A stretch of 64,000 nt of DNA, taken from the NCBI GenBank assembly GCA_002633005.1, contig NMRA01000657.1:7231-71230 (forward strand). The letters run 5' to 3'. Source of the DNA: Phoronis australis. Its lineage: Eukaryota > Phoronida > Phoronidae. Under the pieces are notes generated by a model. It was not told the DNA's origin. It worked only from the letters and a program-made list of their open reading frames with translations, and did no database searches. A program made the translations under genes and the position numbers. Shown in pieces: positions 1 through 10,900 of the stretch. Each line of letters begins with the position of its first letter. Within the stretch, counting starts at the first letter, position 1.

Positions 1-175
1 CACTTAGGCACTTTAATTTAATTATCATTGCAGCTACCTAAGTAATTAATGTTTACAAAAAATTGAGACTACGGCAGGGGATGACGGCCACTTGGGCATG
101 TTGTTTGCAACCATCTACTCCATTTAACCTTCTCAAAAATTTTTGACTTAAAGTGCTTTAAAATCACACCCACAG

Positions 176-385
176 TATAACGCCATAGGATTATACCTTA
201 GCGCAAGCAGTGTCGATGTGGCAACTGAATGGAGTGTTCGAAAAACAGGATCGCAGGAGTATTTGTTTAAACTGGGAACAAATGAAAACATTAACGACCT
301 CCTCCGAGGCATCTCTCTACGCGGTACTTCTAAACTTATAGGAACATTATTTGCCGAAAAGTATCCGGCATATGGAGTACCTATG
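176..385 (+). CDS. Candidate internal exon, von Willebrand A-like fragment
   Basis: This is an open 70-codon stretch in phase 0 at both ends, preceded by an acceptor (cacccacag) and followed by a GT donor (gtatga). Its middle resembles the vWA helix-strand region: an N-x-I-x-x-L-L segment, then G-T-S-K-L-I-G-T-L, which is reminiscent of the G-x-T-x-x-G-x-A-L motif, and it ends in YGVPM, the lead-in to the next vWA strand. The exon at 2,331 continues that pattern in the same phase. vWA domains are extracellular adhesion modules, common in cnidarian matrix proteins. The metal-site DxSxS exon would lie left of the window. The family call is inference. Confidence 0.42.
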
Positions 386-1444
386 GTATGATCATCATCT
401 CTACTGGGTCAGCAGTATTGTCTAAGGGCTAGGCAGCCAAGGGGCTGAACAAGTTAAAAAACAACTGGTGATAATACTGAAACACACATGGAAAACACCA
501 AGATGTATTTTTCAAAAACACGTACCTGTTTTTGAAAGCTATACTTCTTTCTCTTTCTTGAAATGTGGCCCATAATGTACTTTTCCTGCTAACAAATGAT
601 GCACTCACGTTTCAGAATGTTCCTATCTTGTTCAGGTTAATTGGGTGTTTCAGATTTTGGAAGTATAATTGATTTTCTTGGGAAATCTTGGATAAGATCT
701 GTATCACTTTCAGCAACTTCAGCTTTAGTACTACTGTTGGTGCCTTGAAACGTTGCTATGCCGTTCTATGTCCTTTCAATTTTTTGGTCTGACACTTGGT
801 CTTCTAGTCTACAAGTACAGCACTCAGCAGTATACTGTGTAGACTGTAGGCTACCAGGACATGCAGCTGTTTTCTGCACAAACGTTTGTGACACCTCTTC
901 TTCTCTTTGATCTACTGATCTACAGAGTTCCACAGTCAATCAGCTTTCGCCAGGAAGCTTTCTTAAGCTATTTTAGGCTCTGACGTCACAATTTTGTGCT
1001 GTTTGATAAACCTTGAATTATACAGGCATCACACTCCATGGGAGCAGCCATATTGAAGTAACTAAGCACAACAATACAATCTAGCTCTCTGATTGGTCAA
1101 TTCAATAGAAAAGCGCCATCAAGTGGCAGGAATGTGCATCATATTTTATGCAACAAAAACACCTTTTTTAAAAAAATGTGCAAGTGTGGACGTGGGAACT
1201 TTTTGGAATTTGATTTATAGGTATGTTATCTAGCCACATAGAAAAAACTAGGTTGCCCCCCCAAAGTACTCACAAGGATGAACGCTATGAGATCTGGCCC
1301 ACCGACTAACAGGTCATATCCCAGTCCCAACACTGCTCTCTTGACTAGAAGGACTCTGAACAAAAGATAGAGGCAACATGGTCATGGACAACGTTAACTT
1401 TTATCCCAGCAATAGAGGTCTTTTCATATTGGAACTGTCTAAAG
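386..1444. other. Intron-like region, no gene seen
   Basis: This is AT-rich sequence between the two vWA-like exons. Every frame is closed by stops, and I recognise no domain or RNA gene. It ends at the first copy of a 54-bp direct repeat. Confidence 0.5.
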
Positions 1445-2170
1445 TATAAATGAGACCAAGAAAGCAACTCAGATTTGGTGGACAAAAATTCACAACTACC
1501 GTATTTGCCCTAATAAGTGTTTTCAGACTTTGTTAAAAGCACCCAGCTCATGGACGTGTGCCTTACCTAGATTTCTTAAATTCTGTAATAACTTCTTTAA
1601 TTTATCAATAATATCCGACAGTCTTGAAAACAATTATATAGTGCGCGCCAAATTTCTAGACCACAAGCCTTGACGCTGTGTCGGTATTTAGCCGTGAATA
1701 TATACTTCATACTTCTGCAGTGCTTCAAAAACAATTAATTTAAAAATTCTGCCGATCTCACGAGGTATGTGTCCTACTATGGTCTGGCTTTTCAGAACAG
1801 ACAGTGTACTTGTCAACGGAAGTGAATCTCGACATCAGTCAGCAAGTTTTCGCCCTGGGATTTCCCCACAATTTTCTGATAAAGGGTCGTAATTTAATGA
1901 CGAAGTTTAGTAGCAATGTACCACAATTTTGTGGAAAGTCGATCTGTCGTAGGCTACAGACACGTTGCAGAGAATAAATTTGATGAATCCTAGCTTTGGA
2001 TCTCATCTGTTTCGCACACTGTGTTTTAACAGCCTTAGGCTCCAATAAGCGCACCCGCTCTCCTGAAACGAATTTTTCTAAATGCCTTAGACGCTTACTA
2101 GGGCTAATACGGTGTCTATAAATGAGACCAAGAAAGCAACTTGGATTTAGTGGACAGAAAGTCATAACTA
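1445..2170. mobile_element. Small TIR element bounded by 54-bp direct repeats
   Basis: The segment 1,498-2,113 has imperfect terminal inverted repeats. The left end reads accgtatttgccctaataag; the complement of the right end reads accgtattagccctagtaag, and the similarity extends to about 29 bp with roughly 22 matches. Outside each TIR sits a 54-bp direct repeat (1,445-1,498 and 2,117-2,170) starting tataaatgagaccaagaaag, differing at about six positions. No transposase is encoded, so it would be a non-autonomous (MITE-like) element. The direct repeats are far too long for a target-site duplication. Confidence 0.5.
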
Positions 2171-2330
2171 TATAGCTGTCCATTAATTTAAAAGCAGCCA
2201 TTGTCAACCCCTCCCATTGTTAATTTACCTAATTACGGTACATGGCGAATTATTGTATCTGCCATCAATTGAAATTTCATCAATTATGTTGCTCTGACAT
2301 CAAGTTTTTTTGTCTGAACTCTACATACAG

Positions 2331-2449
2331 GTTGCACTACTTGTCCAATTGGCAAAAGATTCACCCACAACTTCTAGTCTTCGAAGTGCTAATTTAATAA
2401 AGGAGTCCAGCTCTCCGGCCGCCTTTCGGCGCGGCCGCCTATAATAATA
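2331..2449 (+). CDS. Candidate vWA-like exon, 3' end unclear
   Basis: After an acceptor (ctacatacag) the phase-0 frame reads VALLVQLAKDSPTTSS and then L-R-S-A-N-L-I-K-E. This fits the vWA pattern of a hydrophobic strand, a TDG-like turn (here AKD) and a helix, and it joins in frame with the exon at 176-385. No GT donor is evident. From about 2,415 the sequence becomes a GC-rich palindrome and the frame stops at a TAA ending at 2,449. Either this is a terminal exon or an insertion has cut the exon. The turn lacks the usual TDG residues, so decay or divergence is likely. Confidence 0.38.
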
Positions 2450-2475
2450 TAGGAGGGCCTCGCTTTTGAGGCCTG
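2415..2475. repeat. Two adjacent GC-rich hairpins
   Basis: The segment contains cggccgc...gcggccg (2,416-2,422 and 2,431-2,437) followed by a second imperfect inverted repeat agggcctc...gaggcct (about 2,454-2,474). It stands out sharply from the AT-rich surroundings and disrupts the end of the vWA-like exon, so it may be an inserted element. Confidence 0.5.
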
Positions 2476-2479
2476 AAAT

Positions 2480-4978
2480 TCAATTTTCGCATATGTCATT
2501 TTAAGAAGAATAAGTCATTTTAAATAATAAGCTGTTTTACAGAAATAAATTGAATCTATAAATTAAGGTTTAGCAACTATTATAGCTTACTACACATTTT
2601 ATCACCTGAGCTTCGAACGGAATATATCGTCTGCTAACGTAGGTTACCACTAGTAACTGACTGTAATGCTCAAGTCAAATGATCCCGACCACATGACACC
2701 TGCATTCAAATTGGAGATTGGTGATTTACAAGTGGGAGAGCACGAGAGAAAAATTTCACTGAATTTAGATATCGTTTTTATGGAAATTATGCGTCTTATT
2801 TTTCATAGCGCATAAATGTTGGTGCAATGCCCTTTGCGATTGTTGCGCGTGCTCATTTAAGAGTGAAGTACAGCTCACAGCAGGCAAAAATGCCCAGAGG
2901 GGTGATGAACCCAATGTCACCGATTTGAACCATACTATGCAGTTTAGTTACCTTTGGGATGATAAACAAAAAAGTAAAGTCCAATCTCATTTTACCTTGT
3001 TTAAGGGGGAGAAATCAGAGAGCCTCTATTTTATGGTTATGCCATGTAATGAACTCGCCGAAAAAGCCTTATTTGCACTGCACAATAAAAAATATCGGCG
3101 CACAAGATCATTATTTGTTTGTAATTTATAAATAAAGCAAGTCTTCGGCTTCACAAAGATGTTAAACAGTACTCATTAGCTCTGCCCCTAAGTTAAAAAT
3201 TTCAGGCATAAAGTACATGTATAGAGGGGTCAGAGGTTAACAAGGCATTGCAATTTCGCCCCACTTTGAGCCCGTATGTCTCAGCTTGCACAACACTGAT
3301 CAACACCAGACTTTTACACAAGACGTTTCTATCTTATTTCTGCTGATTATTACAATGAAATCTTCTGGCGCTGAGCATTTTTCTATACGATTTGCAACAC
3401 CAATAAAGTGCATAGTTTTTATTCAAATGTTGATTTATTAATATTTAGTTTAGTGTCATTAAGTCAGGCGCAATTGTTTAAGGTATTTTTCCTTTTTAAG
3501 TAAAATTCCGCGCTTTTCGTGAATCCAGTGTCCAACAACAGGTGTCACTTTAGTGGTGGCAAAATGGTTGATCTTGACTTGCTGTGTTAACTGCTAGTAT
3601 GATGGAGTGTGATGAAGTGTGTGGAACCTCAAAAGAATGTCCTCTGCTCATGCGTGAAATCTTGATGCGGCATAAAGTGAGTACCAAACCACCGCACCTA
3701 CAGACTGTGCGGCAACTGATTTTGGCGAGAGTCAGACAATTTACAAATGCGTGTTCACCGACACCGGACCCGTGTCACGCCTGTGTGACTGCGTCCAAGG
3801 CAATGGCTCATCTTGGAATTCTGTGGAAACCATGTAGACTCTGCAAACACCCATTTCATTAGTGGTAGCTCGCGTGCCAAGCCTGAAGTGGGGATGCTGG
3901 TTGAAATGTCTAAAGTCAACTTACTTTCACAGGAACTCAACAATTTGTGTTCTTTCCTGTTGGATCTGTTGAGTACTACTACTGTTTTGTTTGAATTTGA
4001 GGTTATCACGATAGCATTGTGGCGGTTATAGTCACTTTTTTGAATACATGATTCGAGAACCAGTTAGCACCGCTAGAAACAACATATGTTATTCTAATAC
4101 AATACCCTGCAATGCAAGTTACTGGTCCTCCTTTCAGGAAGATCACAAACGGTGTGACCATGCATGTACGACAAAAATGTAACAACAGTACTTGTTTTTG
4201 AACATGTAGTATATACAGAGCTTTTACTGTACACACTGGTGAAACTTAGTAGTCTTATGCCTGCATCACTGTAAACAACTGATTAACAGTCTTGTGTTCC
4301 TAAGGGCAAATCATTGATATACCTGCCCTGTCGCCGTTGTTGGAGTCTAGGCTAGCCTAGAGCTATTCAGTCCACTTATTATAGCATCTTGTGATACAGT
4401 AGTTGTAAGTTTAGTCTGAGATTATGTGCATCTAGTGGCCCGTGTTTGTTGTAAGCGGAAAATGCAATATTTCATTGACTTTCACTTTTCAACAACCGAT
4501 ATTGTTGTTATGCGTCTTCTTTTTAGTTCATTTTAGGAAGTATTTTATCTATAGATATATTGATGAATGCTGTAATTATAGCATTATAAATTCCAATTTT
4601 AATTGACAACCTGCATGCCGGAATTTCTTTTCACTTCAGCTGTCAGTGAATTATGTAATTCTGGAAATCATAGTGTATTGTTATGTTTTATGACTACAAC
4701 TATGTTGACATTTGCTGTCTGTATATGATAATCATTGGATGTCCAAAGGAATCCAATCAAACTGGCAAAAACAAATCAAGTACTCACAGTGTTTTTTCTT
4801 GTTGTACTTAGGGTCGTTTTACATATTACACTCCATGGGTCAAATGAATTATCTCAGCTAAAATCATTGGATCACTCAGCGGCAGTCACACCTGTGTAGT
4901 GGCTGGGCTCTGCAAAGTTCAGCAAAAAGTGTATAATTCGAGTGTGTTACAACCTGTCTGTCATTTTTCAGACAGTAG
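2480..4978. other. No recognised gene; short ORFs only
   Basis: AT-rich DNA. A 68-codon ORF at 2,925-3,131 ends just before an AATAAA-like signal, and a 92-codon cysteine-containing ORF lies at 3,584-3,862. Neither shows a domain I recognise, and both are of a length expected by chance. Confidence 0.4.
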
Positions 4979-5152
4979 AGCAACAAAGCAAATCCCGCAA
5001 AAACTGCACAGGCGAGGAAGACGGATGAGCAGTTTCGGGAGGAAGGCTGGCTGACACTACAACAGGATAAAGGTTTCTTTTCACGCTTGGCTGCCTTGAA
5101 CCGCGCTGGGAAATGGTCAAAGGAAGGAGATAATGAATTTGAAAGTCAGTGA
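4979..5152 (+). CDS. Candidate terminal exon, unknown protein
   Basis: A pyrimidine tract and acceptor region (tcatttttcagacagtag) is followed by 57 sense codons and a TGA stop. The composition looks coding: charged and polar with regular hydrophobics, including ARKTDEQFREEGWLTLQQD and then K-G-F-F-S-R-L-A-A-L-N-R-A-G-K-W. There is no ATG, as expected for a downstream exon. I do not recognise the family. The acceptor choice (after cag or tag) is uncertain because the CAG-TAG triplets put a stop in frame just upstream of codon 1. Confidence 0.35.
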   Translation, partial: SNKANPAKTAQARKTDEQFREEGWLTLQQDKGFFSRLAALNRAGKWSKEGDNEFESQ

Positions 5153-5439
5153 TGTCCAGTAATACTCCGGATTTCATCTTTGTTCGAACATTATACAATC
5201 TGTTGGGTTGTCTGAGTGATTTAACCAGTTGTTATTGATGTGATATTGTAGAAACTGAGATATATGCAAAATGCAATATAGCCACACTTGCTGTGATTTT
5301 GTCAGTAAAATTTAGGATGTTTAGTCAGTGTTCTGGTTGAAACTTTGTTGTCCAATTTATTTAAAGATGCTGGCATTTCAGTTTTCATCATTCAAATTTA
5401 TATTACACTTAATCTCACTTAACTAAAATGCGAAGCCTT

Positions 5440-6030
5440 ATCTGAGTGTTAAGGTATTGAATTAGGCATACTTGAACCAATTCACTGGCATTTAGATCAA
5501 AGAACATATCTAATTCTTGTTTTTCAATGCTACTTTGTACCACTTAACTGGATGACCACTGTTAAACCAGATTACAGTCACATTAAATATCATTTTGAAT
5601 TTTATCTGTTCCAACATTGTTTTTACAGAATGAGAGTTATTTGTATGGTATGTGATGATGAGTTAAGGGAGGTGCCGAGGTCACCTGTATTCTGAATTGT
5701 TAACATCAGGAGTGTCATGTTTGAGCCAATTCACTGGTATTTAGATCTTTTAACACATTTAGACATCTCGTGTTTTCCATGGCAGTTTGTATAAATTAAC
5801 CAGGCAATTAGTGTTAAACCAGATTCTGGTCGCATTAAATGTCACTTTTTACTTTAAAGTGGTCCAACATTGTGTATACAGAGTGGGGATTTACGTGTAC
5901 CGTATGGGATGAGGAGGTACATGTAAGCGAGATCACCTGTATTTTGAACAACTAGCATAGGAGCCTCCTATTTGAGCCAGTCCATTAGCACTTAGATCAA
6001 ATACCACATTTAGATATCTCCGATGTGATT
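5440..6030. repeat. Diverged tandem repeat, about 250-bp unit, 2.3 copies
   Basis: The landmark ccaattcactgg(c/t)atttaga occurs at 5,476 and 5,726 and in changed form at 5,977, giving periods of 250 and 251 bp. Other shared words fall in the same order: a 'gttaaaccagatt' block, 'gtccaacattg' followed by 'acagagt', and 'tcacctgtatt'. The third copy is partial. Divergence is substantial, so this is old. Confidence 0.7.
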
Positions 6031-8370
6031 TTGCCTGAGAAAGTTGGTAATCTTGCTATTGAAGCAACTCGAAGACTAATTAGCAGTTAGAACCCAATGT
6101 GCATGAAGATATATTTTGAACTGAGTTCGAAAGTTTATATGCTGTATATTGTTTGTCTGCTGAGAAGTCATGGAAAAACGTGAGCTACAATACAATACTT
6201 GTTGTGTACTTATCGACTTTATACTGAAAGCAGCCTTTATCATCCTCACTTTTTTCACATGACCTCTGCAGTGGATCATGCTTCCAACATGAGGCATTTA
6301 TATAGTCAAGTAACAGCTGATCACCTGGAACAGGATACATGTACATGTACCTTTGCCCTCTGGAGGACTGGGAAGTAATATGAATTGACTCTTTAGACTT
6401 CTCACAACTAGTCACACACACTTATTCAAGTACGTTCCTCTGTGCCTCCCACTGCTCAGGTGAAGTATCTTCTCACTGGTAGCTGGTTCCATGTTGTCAC
6501 CCCCACTGCTACTCGAAAGTCTCCCATTTTTCACTTGTGTCAATCTCAGAAAAATTTGCGCAGATAGCAAAATGATAACATGAGCCAGCCATACCACTTC
6601 AAAAGTGGAAGTTATTGGGACACTGGCGGCTATATAACGTCCACGGAATGACTCTGACCAGTGGTTTTGCAGTTGCCTGTAATTGCCAATGAATCTTTTA
6701 CCTTGACACCGTCCTCCGCTTTCAACGCCCTGCATCAAAACCACTTGAAGATTCCTAAAGAAATGTTTGTTCATACACACTCCACAGCTAACCCACAGTA
6801 TGCATCTTTGTAAACAGGACAGTCACAGATAAAAATGTTATGAAAATGGTTTGTCGACGGTGTTTCCTTTTGTTTTTAGCAGTGCAAAGAAGATTACTAA
6901 GCTTTGAAAAACCAATGAGCTTTGAATTTCAACTCTAGCAAAAGGCTTCCTGCCAAAACTACTGCTATTTGTGTAGTAAGTATCCTAATTCTATGACTAC
7001 CAGCACTTTTTAGAAATAAAGTAGTGTACCCTCGGTGCCTAGAAAATACGAAATTTGGTGAATGATAAATTGATTTGTCGTTTGCTGGCCAACTATTAAC
7101 AAATGTTCACGTTTTGTTGACGTTTGTCAGCGTTACTCATTGTGGTGGAATGGCGTAACCACCAGTAATTTTTGACTTCAAATGACATGAAATCCGTTCG
7201 CGCCAGGATTTTTTTTTTGTCTTATTTTGTAGACCTAAATTAGCTCAACACACTGGTTGGCACTAAAATGTTCTGAAACCTGTGCCAGCTGAGGTATCGG
7301 GATACGAATTTAGCCAATTTTGACAGTTTCAAAAATCACTGAAAGTACTCGTATTATGCGGCTCTAAAAACAGACAAAAATCGTCGAAATCTTTTAAATT
7401 TTCATGAATAAATCAGTCGAAGGTCACACCTGATCAATAACATAGGTTCAATATTTCAACGTTAATTCCACTCCGTAACGTACATGTAACTGTCGGAATT
7501 TTACTAAAATTTAACTACCGCCAGGCTGAAAACTCGGAAACAAATAGTATCCATGGAAACCAAAAGGGGGCGTTTTGAAAAAAATAAAGTTGGTCTGGAG
7601 TTAGTGGGGCCAGTGTCATCTCAGAGACAAAATATAAAGAGAATCTGTGACATAGCGTTTATCACCCTCTGTCTGGTCCATTTGCGAACATGCTCTTAAA
7701 AACTTTGTCGAAAGAAACCGACAAGGAATGGGGGCATATCACTCCAAGTCAAGAATAAACGCCCGTGTGCACGTGCAAAAGTATACGCTAAGGGTTTTTG
7801 CGTTGTGTGGAAAATGTTTATGGAAGAGGTGGTGAGCGCTTAAATTATGCTCCATAGTAAGTGTTATGCGGCCAGTGGCTAGGGTTGGATTACCGTCTGA
7901 TTGTTGAAGGGCCTTCATATGGGGAATGGTAACTGTAGCATTCTTCCTCTGAGTAGTTATAGATGGCGCTGTGATTTGCAAGATTCTAGCTTTCCCGTGC
8001 ATGATTCAAAGTACGGTCAGACGACAACAGTTTCATCAGTTTCCATAGCTATTTTTATTGTTACACTTAAACGCAAATGGCCTTACGATTAGTATTCTGA
8101 CAAACGTGTCAAACCACAGTCGCTGACGATGGGATCTACAATGATGCTATTAAGTTAGAAGGCAAAATAAACGGAAGTCCACCTGCGAAAGACCTCGACT
8201 TTTCAAACAAGCAGCTAAAGTAAAGCTTTTTGTGGGGGTGCCAAGGATACCCGAAACTTCTCAAAGCTACTAGGGAATTGCCAAAGGTTCTGAAATAAGT
8301 GGGCAGATTAAATGCACAGTCGGTTATGGGGTTATCTTTGAAATGACTTAATTCTTATTTTTCATCAATA
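6031..8370. other. No recognised gene
   Basis: ORFs of 73-122 codons exist on both strands here (for example 6,412-6,780 and 7,739-8,002, both minus), but none shows domain motifs, splice-site support or a coding-like neighbour. I read this as intergenic. Confidence 0.4.
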
Positions 8371-8374
8371 ATAT

Positions 8375-8450
8375 TGTGTAGCACTTGAGTTCAGGATTGA
8401 CACCTCCTGTCTGGAATGCAGTATGGTGGGTTCGATTTCTAATTAGTCAA
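8375..8450 (+). repeat. tRNA-derived SINE relic
   Basis: The stretch contains a B-box-like word (gtgggttcgatttc, about 8,428-8,441) preceded by a tRNA-like arm region (gacacctcctgtctggaat and gcagt), the arrangement of tRNA-derived SINE heads. The A-box region (gagttcaggattgacacc) is degenerate, and no cloverleaf closes well, so it is not a functional tRNA gene. Confidence 0.4.
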
Positions 8451-10440
8451 TCCCTTCAAATCTTTCACCAGACCTTTGGGACATTATCCGTCATGCTGTC
8501 GAGTTCCTCTCTTTTTTCACGACATAATTTGATTTGAACCTTTCTATGCCGAAGCTGCTCAAATGTCACGTTGAGTAAAGCTACTTCTGAAAGTAAAATT
8601 TCCAGTTCCAGTGACATCAGGTTTATCGTTTCATAATTTAAGAATTAGTTACTAACCAACCAATTGCTGGGATACCGTTGAATGCATGTTCTTAATTATT
8701 ATACATTAGTTTTGATCTATTTATCACACTTATTATAGTCAACACGAAACAAAATATCTGACTGAAGTATTTTTCAATTTTTGTTGGCCTACTATCAATT
8801 TGACTAACAGCAGAACAAAAATGTTCTGATTAGTTTACATGTACACATAGTCAACATTTTATTTTTTCTTTCAATTCATATGTACATTTCCAATTGCATC
8901 ACATAGTGTTATTAGATAATGTTATATTGAACATTTATATAGTTTTATCACAGGTTTTGCAGACTAAATGTATACAATAGCTTTTGTATGGTCCAGAATT
9001 CAAATAAATATTAAAACTCCGGGAGGCACATTGCTGAAATGTAATTAAAAACTCAAATGCACCAAAATTTATCAGCAATTTCATAAATCAACACTTTGAT
9101 GCCAATTTTATGACTTTATATGGTCTATAACAAAACTCTGTCTTTGTGTCGAACAACCGTTTTAAATATTAGGGAAAAGGCTATTTTGAAGGTGTTTAAT
9201 ATTATCACCGTAGTGAAGGCAACAGAGGTCGCTACCACACATGCTCATTGTATCTAAGGAAAGGCGGATATTTTGTTTCAAACATTTTCATGTTAAAAAA
9301 GACGGAACATTTGAAAATAATGACAGTAGGAATGCTTTTTCATCAAATTCAGATTTTGATTCAATTCCTTTCAACAAGATCTGCTGTATCATTCCTAGTT
9401 AATTTGAAACCAGGTTAAACACTGCATCTGATTTTTTACGTAGCGGAGTCTTTTGGTAATGCCTGAGGTAGCCATCATTTGAAAAAAAAAACAATAACAA
9501 TGATTTTGTTTTATAAGTACTCTTTTCAAATTAATTTGTCCATACCTAGATTTAGTTAATCTGAACTTGAAATGAAACAGCAGGTTTTTACAAATATAGC
9601 AAAATCACAGTGTTCATACGGCATAAGGATATTATCATACGATGAGGTGGAAGATGATAGTCCAAAGGTAACGAGATCGTGTGGAGCATGCGCGAAGCCA
9701 ATGGGGGGCGTGCTCGGGGTGCCCAGAACGAGCCCCTCCCCTCCCCCATTTGGCGAAGTGGGCAAAAACTTCCAAATCAGAGAAACAAAAGTCCAAGAAA
9801 ACGAAACAAAAGTTCACACGAAATTCCGTGCGAATGCACAATCCATAAGTCTGAGCACAGTACTCCGTTTTTAGTCCCCATTTTTTTCAGCAAAAGCTCC
9901 ACGCATTGAAAAATTATTCGAGTCCCCCCCCCTATATTTTAAGCTGGGTGCTGGCATGTTGAGTCATATTTTCTTCTCGAGAATTCTGAAAGCCTTCCCT
10001 CCTATGTAGTCCTCAATCACCTTATATTATTTTAACCATGCCAATCAACCACAGTCGAACGCTGTGTGACAATCCACAGCAAACGTAACAAGAAACATTT
10101 TCAAAAATGAGTGCAGTTGAAATGAACATGCAAACTTGGATAGAATGTCACATCAAAAATTAATGTTTATCTCAACTATACAAAAGGTTAGATACCGACA
10201 GTTCAATAATACCATTGAAGCGCATCAAATCTGAGGATTCATCATTCCTCTNCATGTACTTGATTGTGTTAATATTACAATCTACTGTCAGGTGAACGAA
10301 AGCTATTACGACTGGAATCGACAGCAAACATACGGTACTACTCTAATGGTAGAAATGATTGGATTGAAGGAACCAAAAATTTGTTTAACATAAGTGGCAT
10401 GCAATACTGTTTTCAAAATTTGACTATTTGTAACATAGTG
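8451..10440. other. AT-rich intergenic DNA
   Basis: No gene recognised. Homopolymer A (about 9,481) and C (about 9,925) runs are present, together with one GC-richer patch (9,690-9,760) with overlapping ORFs on both strands that look like shadows. An ambiguous base (n) lies further on at 10,252. Confidence 0.45.
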
Positions 10441-10900
10441 GAAGCTAGAAACAAGTTATTTGAATACTCGAAACATGTTTGGGCCGAGTCAGTTGTAGCA
10501 AAATCCAAGTTAAGAACCTACATTATATTTAAGCAGGAGTTTTAACTCAACCGTATGTAAAGCTTAATTTATCTCGTTCCGAGCGATCTCTTTTGGCTCA
10601 GTTGAGAGCAGGAAATCTCCCATTGCACTTGGTCGTTAAGTAAACACTCCTGTAAGTGAAAGACTTTGCTTGTGTTGTGATTCTGGTTCTGTGGAGGATT
10701 AGCTACATTTTGTGTTTGATTGTTCTTTCATAACTCATGGAGGTTTCTTATAGTTAACAATGCTTCAATTCGAGACCCAAACTTTGCAGATTTCAGAAGA
10801 TTAGATACGTTAAAACTGCTGTTTTAGTATTACCCTAGGCAATTTGCCAAGTATATCAAGTCTACCTTTGTAAAACAATAGATCATGGAATGCATCGGAT
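10440..10900 (+). pseudogene. LINE reverse-transcriptase C-terminal fragment (dead)
   Basis: Across two frames the sequence reads a V-W-A-E-S-V-V-A-K-S-K-L-R-T-Y-I-I-F-K segment, then LSRSERSLLAQLRAGNLPLH, then RLCLCCDSG-S-V-E-D-stop-L-H-F-V-F-D-C. The S-x-L-A-Q-x-R-x-G-x-L-P-L run followed by C-x-x-C...ED-x-x-HF...C is the typical C-terminal tail of non-LTR retrotransposon polyproteins, which often carries such a zinc-binding motif. At least two frameshifts and in-frame stops show it is inactive. The catalytic reverse-transcriptase core is absent, as expected for a 5'-truncated copy. Confidence 0.7.
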
